Assembly (NCBI RefSeq): GCF_051201685.1 | Contig: NZ_CP179213.1 | Coordinates: 3,286,001-3,350,000, forward strand | Direction of reading: 5' to 3' | DNA length: 64,000 bases | DNA from: Luminiphilus sp051201685 | GTDB lineage: Bacteria > Pseudomonadota > Gammaproteobacteria > Pseudomonadales > Halieaceae | Shown: positions 63,862 to 64,000 of the stretch, one piece after another | Numbering within the stretch: position 1 is the stretch's first letter | Layout of the letters: every line of letters begins with the position of its first letter | Translations under genes and position numbers: made by a program | The notes under the pieces: model-generated | What the model was told of the DNA's origin: nothing | Databases searched by the model: none | The model's input: only the letters and a program-made list of their open reading frames with translations

Positions 63862-64000
63862 CTATCGAGACACCGCACGCGCGTAGGGAACACTCCCCCG
63901 CCAATAGCACCAAGCGCCAAAAATGCAGGTCGAGAGCACCACCACTAACGCCCAACGAATCGAATTAGCACCGGTGTAGGCAAAATAATCGCTGAGCATA
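63862..64000 (-). CDS. C-terminal fragment of a membrane protein, continues beyond the window
   Basis: Open frame of 45 codons from the window edge to a TAG at 63862. It reads MLSDYFAYTGANSIRWALVV and continues VLSTCIFGAWCYWRGSVPYA, one transmembrane helix followed by a short polar tail, like the last helix of an MFS carrier. It may instead be a short frame starting at 63999; the upstream part is not visible. Confidence 0.45.
   Translation of the reverse strand, partial: MLSDYFAYTGANSIRWALVVVLSTCIFGAWCYWRGSVPYARAVSR

Noticed and set aside
1..64000. Mobile elements, CRISPR arrays, tRNA or rRNA genes
   Set aside because: No transposase or integrase frame, no regular direct-repeat array and no tRNA-like cloverleaf was noticed by reading; a dedicated tRNA or repeat scan was not possible.

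Overview
The window is one gap-free, gene-dense stretch (about 45 protein genes) from a Gram-negative, probably marine gammaproteobacterium. A TonB-dependent receptor, lipoprotein, Sec and Tat signals, sodium-coupled SSS and BCCT carriers, a glucosylglycerate (compatible solute) operon and a BciA-type bacteriochlorophyll gene together fit the OM60/NOR5 (Halieaceae) kind of aerobic anoxygenic phototroph. That placement is inference: no rRNA, tRNA or marker gene is present. I saw no insertion sequence, integrase, phage gene, tRNA or CRISPR array.

Region 1 (1-10282, mostly minus strand) begins with a BKACE-type beta-keto acid cleavage enzyme cut by the window edge and a gamma-butyrobetaine dioxygenase, which together point to carnitine metabolism. 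An exported M20 peptidase and an MFS carrier follow on the plus strand, then a minus-strand run of lipoprotein esterase, quinone-oxidoreductase-like MDR protein, SDR and BCCT carrier. Region 2 (10474-17004, plus) carries a trimethylamine-dehydrogenase-like flavoprotein (DgcA type), a Rieske oxygenase of the quaternary-ammonium group, an MFS carrier, a PhyH-like dioxygenase and an unknown membrane protein. Region 3 (17026-23484) is a coupled four-gene minus-strand operon: two tandem PYROXD2/CrtI-like flavoproteins, a GcvT-like folate methyltransferase and a second Rieske oxygenase. A divergent BetI-like TetR gene faces it across a perfect 14-bp palindrome. Regions 1 to 3 read as an island for taking up and demethylating or oxidising methylated-amine (betaine-type) compounds. 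Region 3 is the best candidate for an undescribed pathway.

Region 4 (23602-41677) is mixed: an aspartyl beta-hydroxylase-like protein, an exported amidohydrolase, a TPR-sulfotransferase overlapping a beta-propeller-like protein, a TonB receptor behind a strong bidirectional terminator, MFS carriers, a GAF hybrid histidine kinase, a beta-lactamase-fold hydrolase, a DmdA-like protein and a P1/DmpA-type peptidase. Region 5 (41767-45690) is the glucosylglycerate operon: phosphatase, GpgS-like synthase and GH13_18 phosphorylase, possibly led by a 31-codon upstream ORF. Region 6 (45907-50848) is a sugar/polyol-type operon: SSS carrier, Gfo/Idh/MocA dehydrogenase, aldo-keto reductase and HxE dioxygenase.

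Region 7 (51340-64000) holds an iodotyrosine-deiodinase-like nitroreductase, a carotenoid cleavage oxygenase, an SSS carrier with a small partner protein, a PsiE-like protein, a BciA-like vinyl reductase next to a flavoprotein, a GPH sugar carrier, a GST, a periplasmic IorAB-type molybdenum hydroxylase and the C-terminus of a membrane protein at the right edge.
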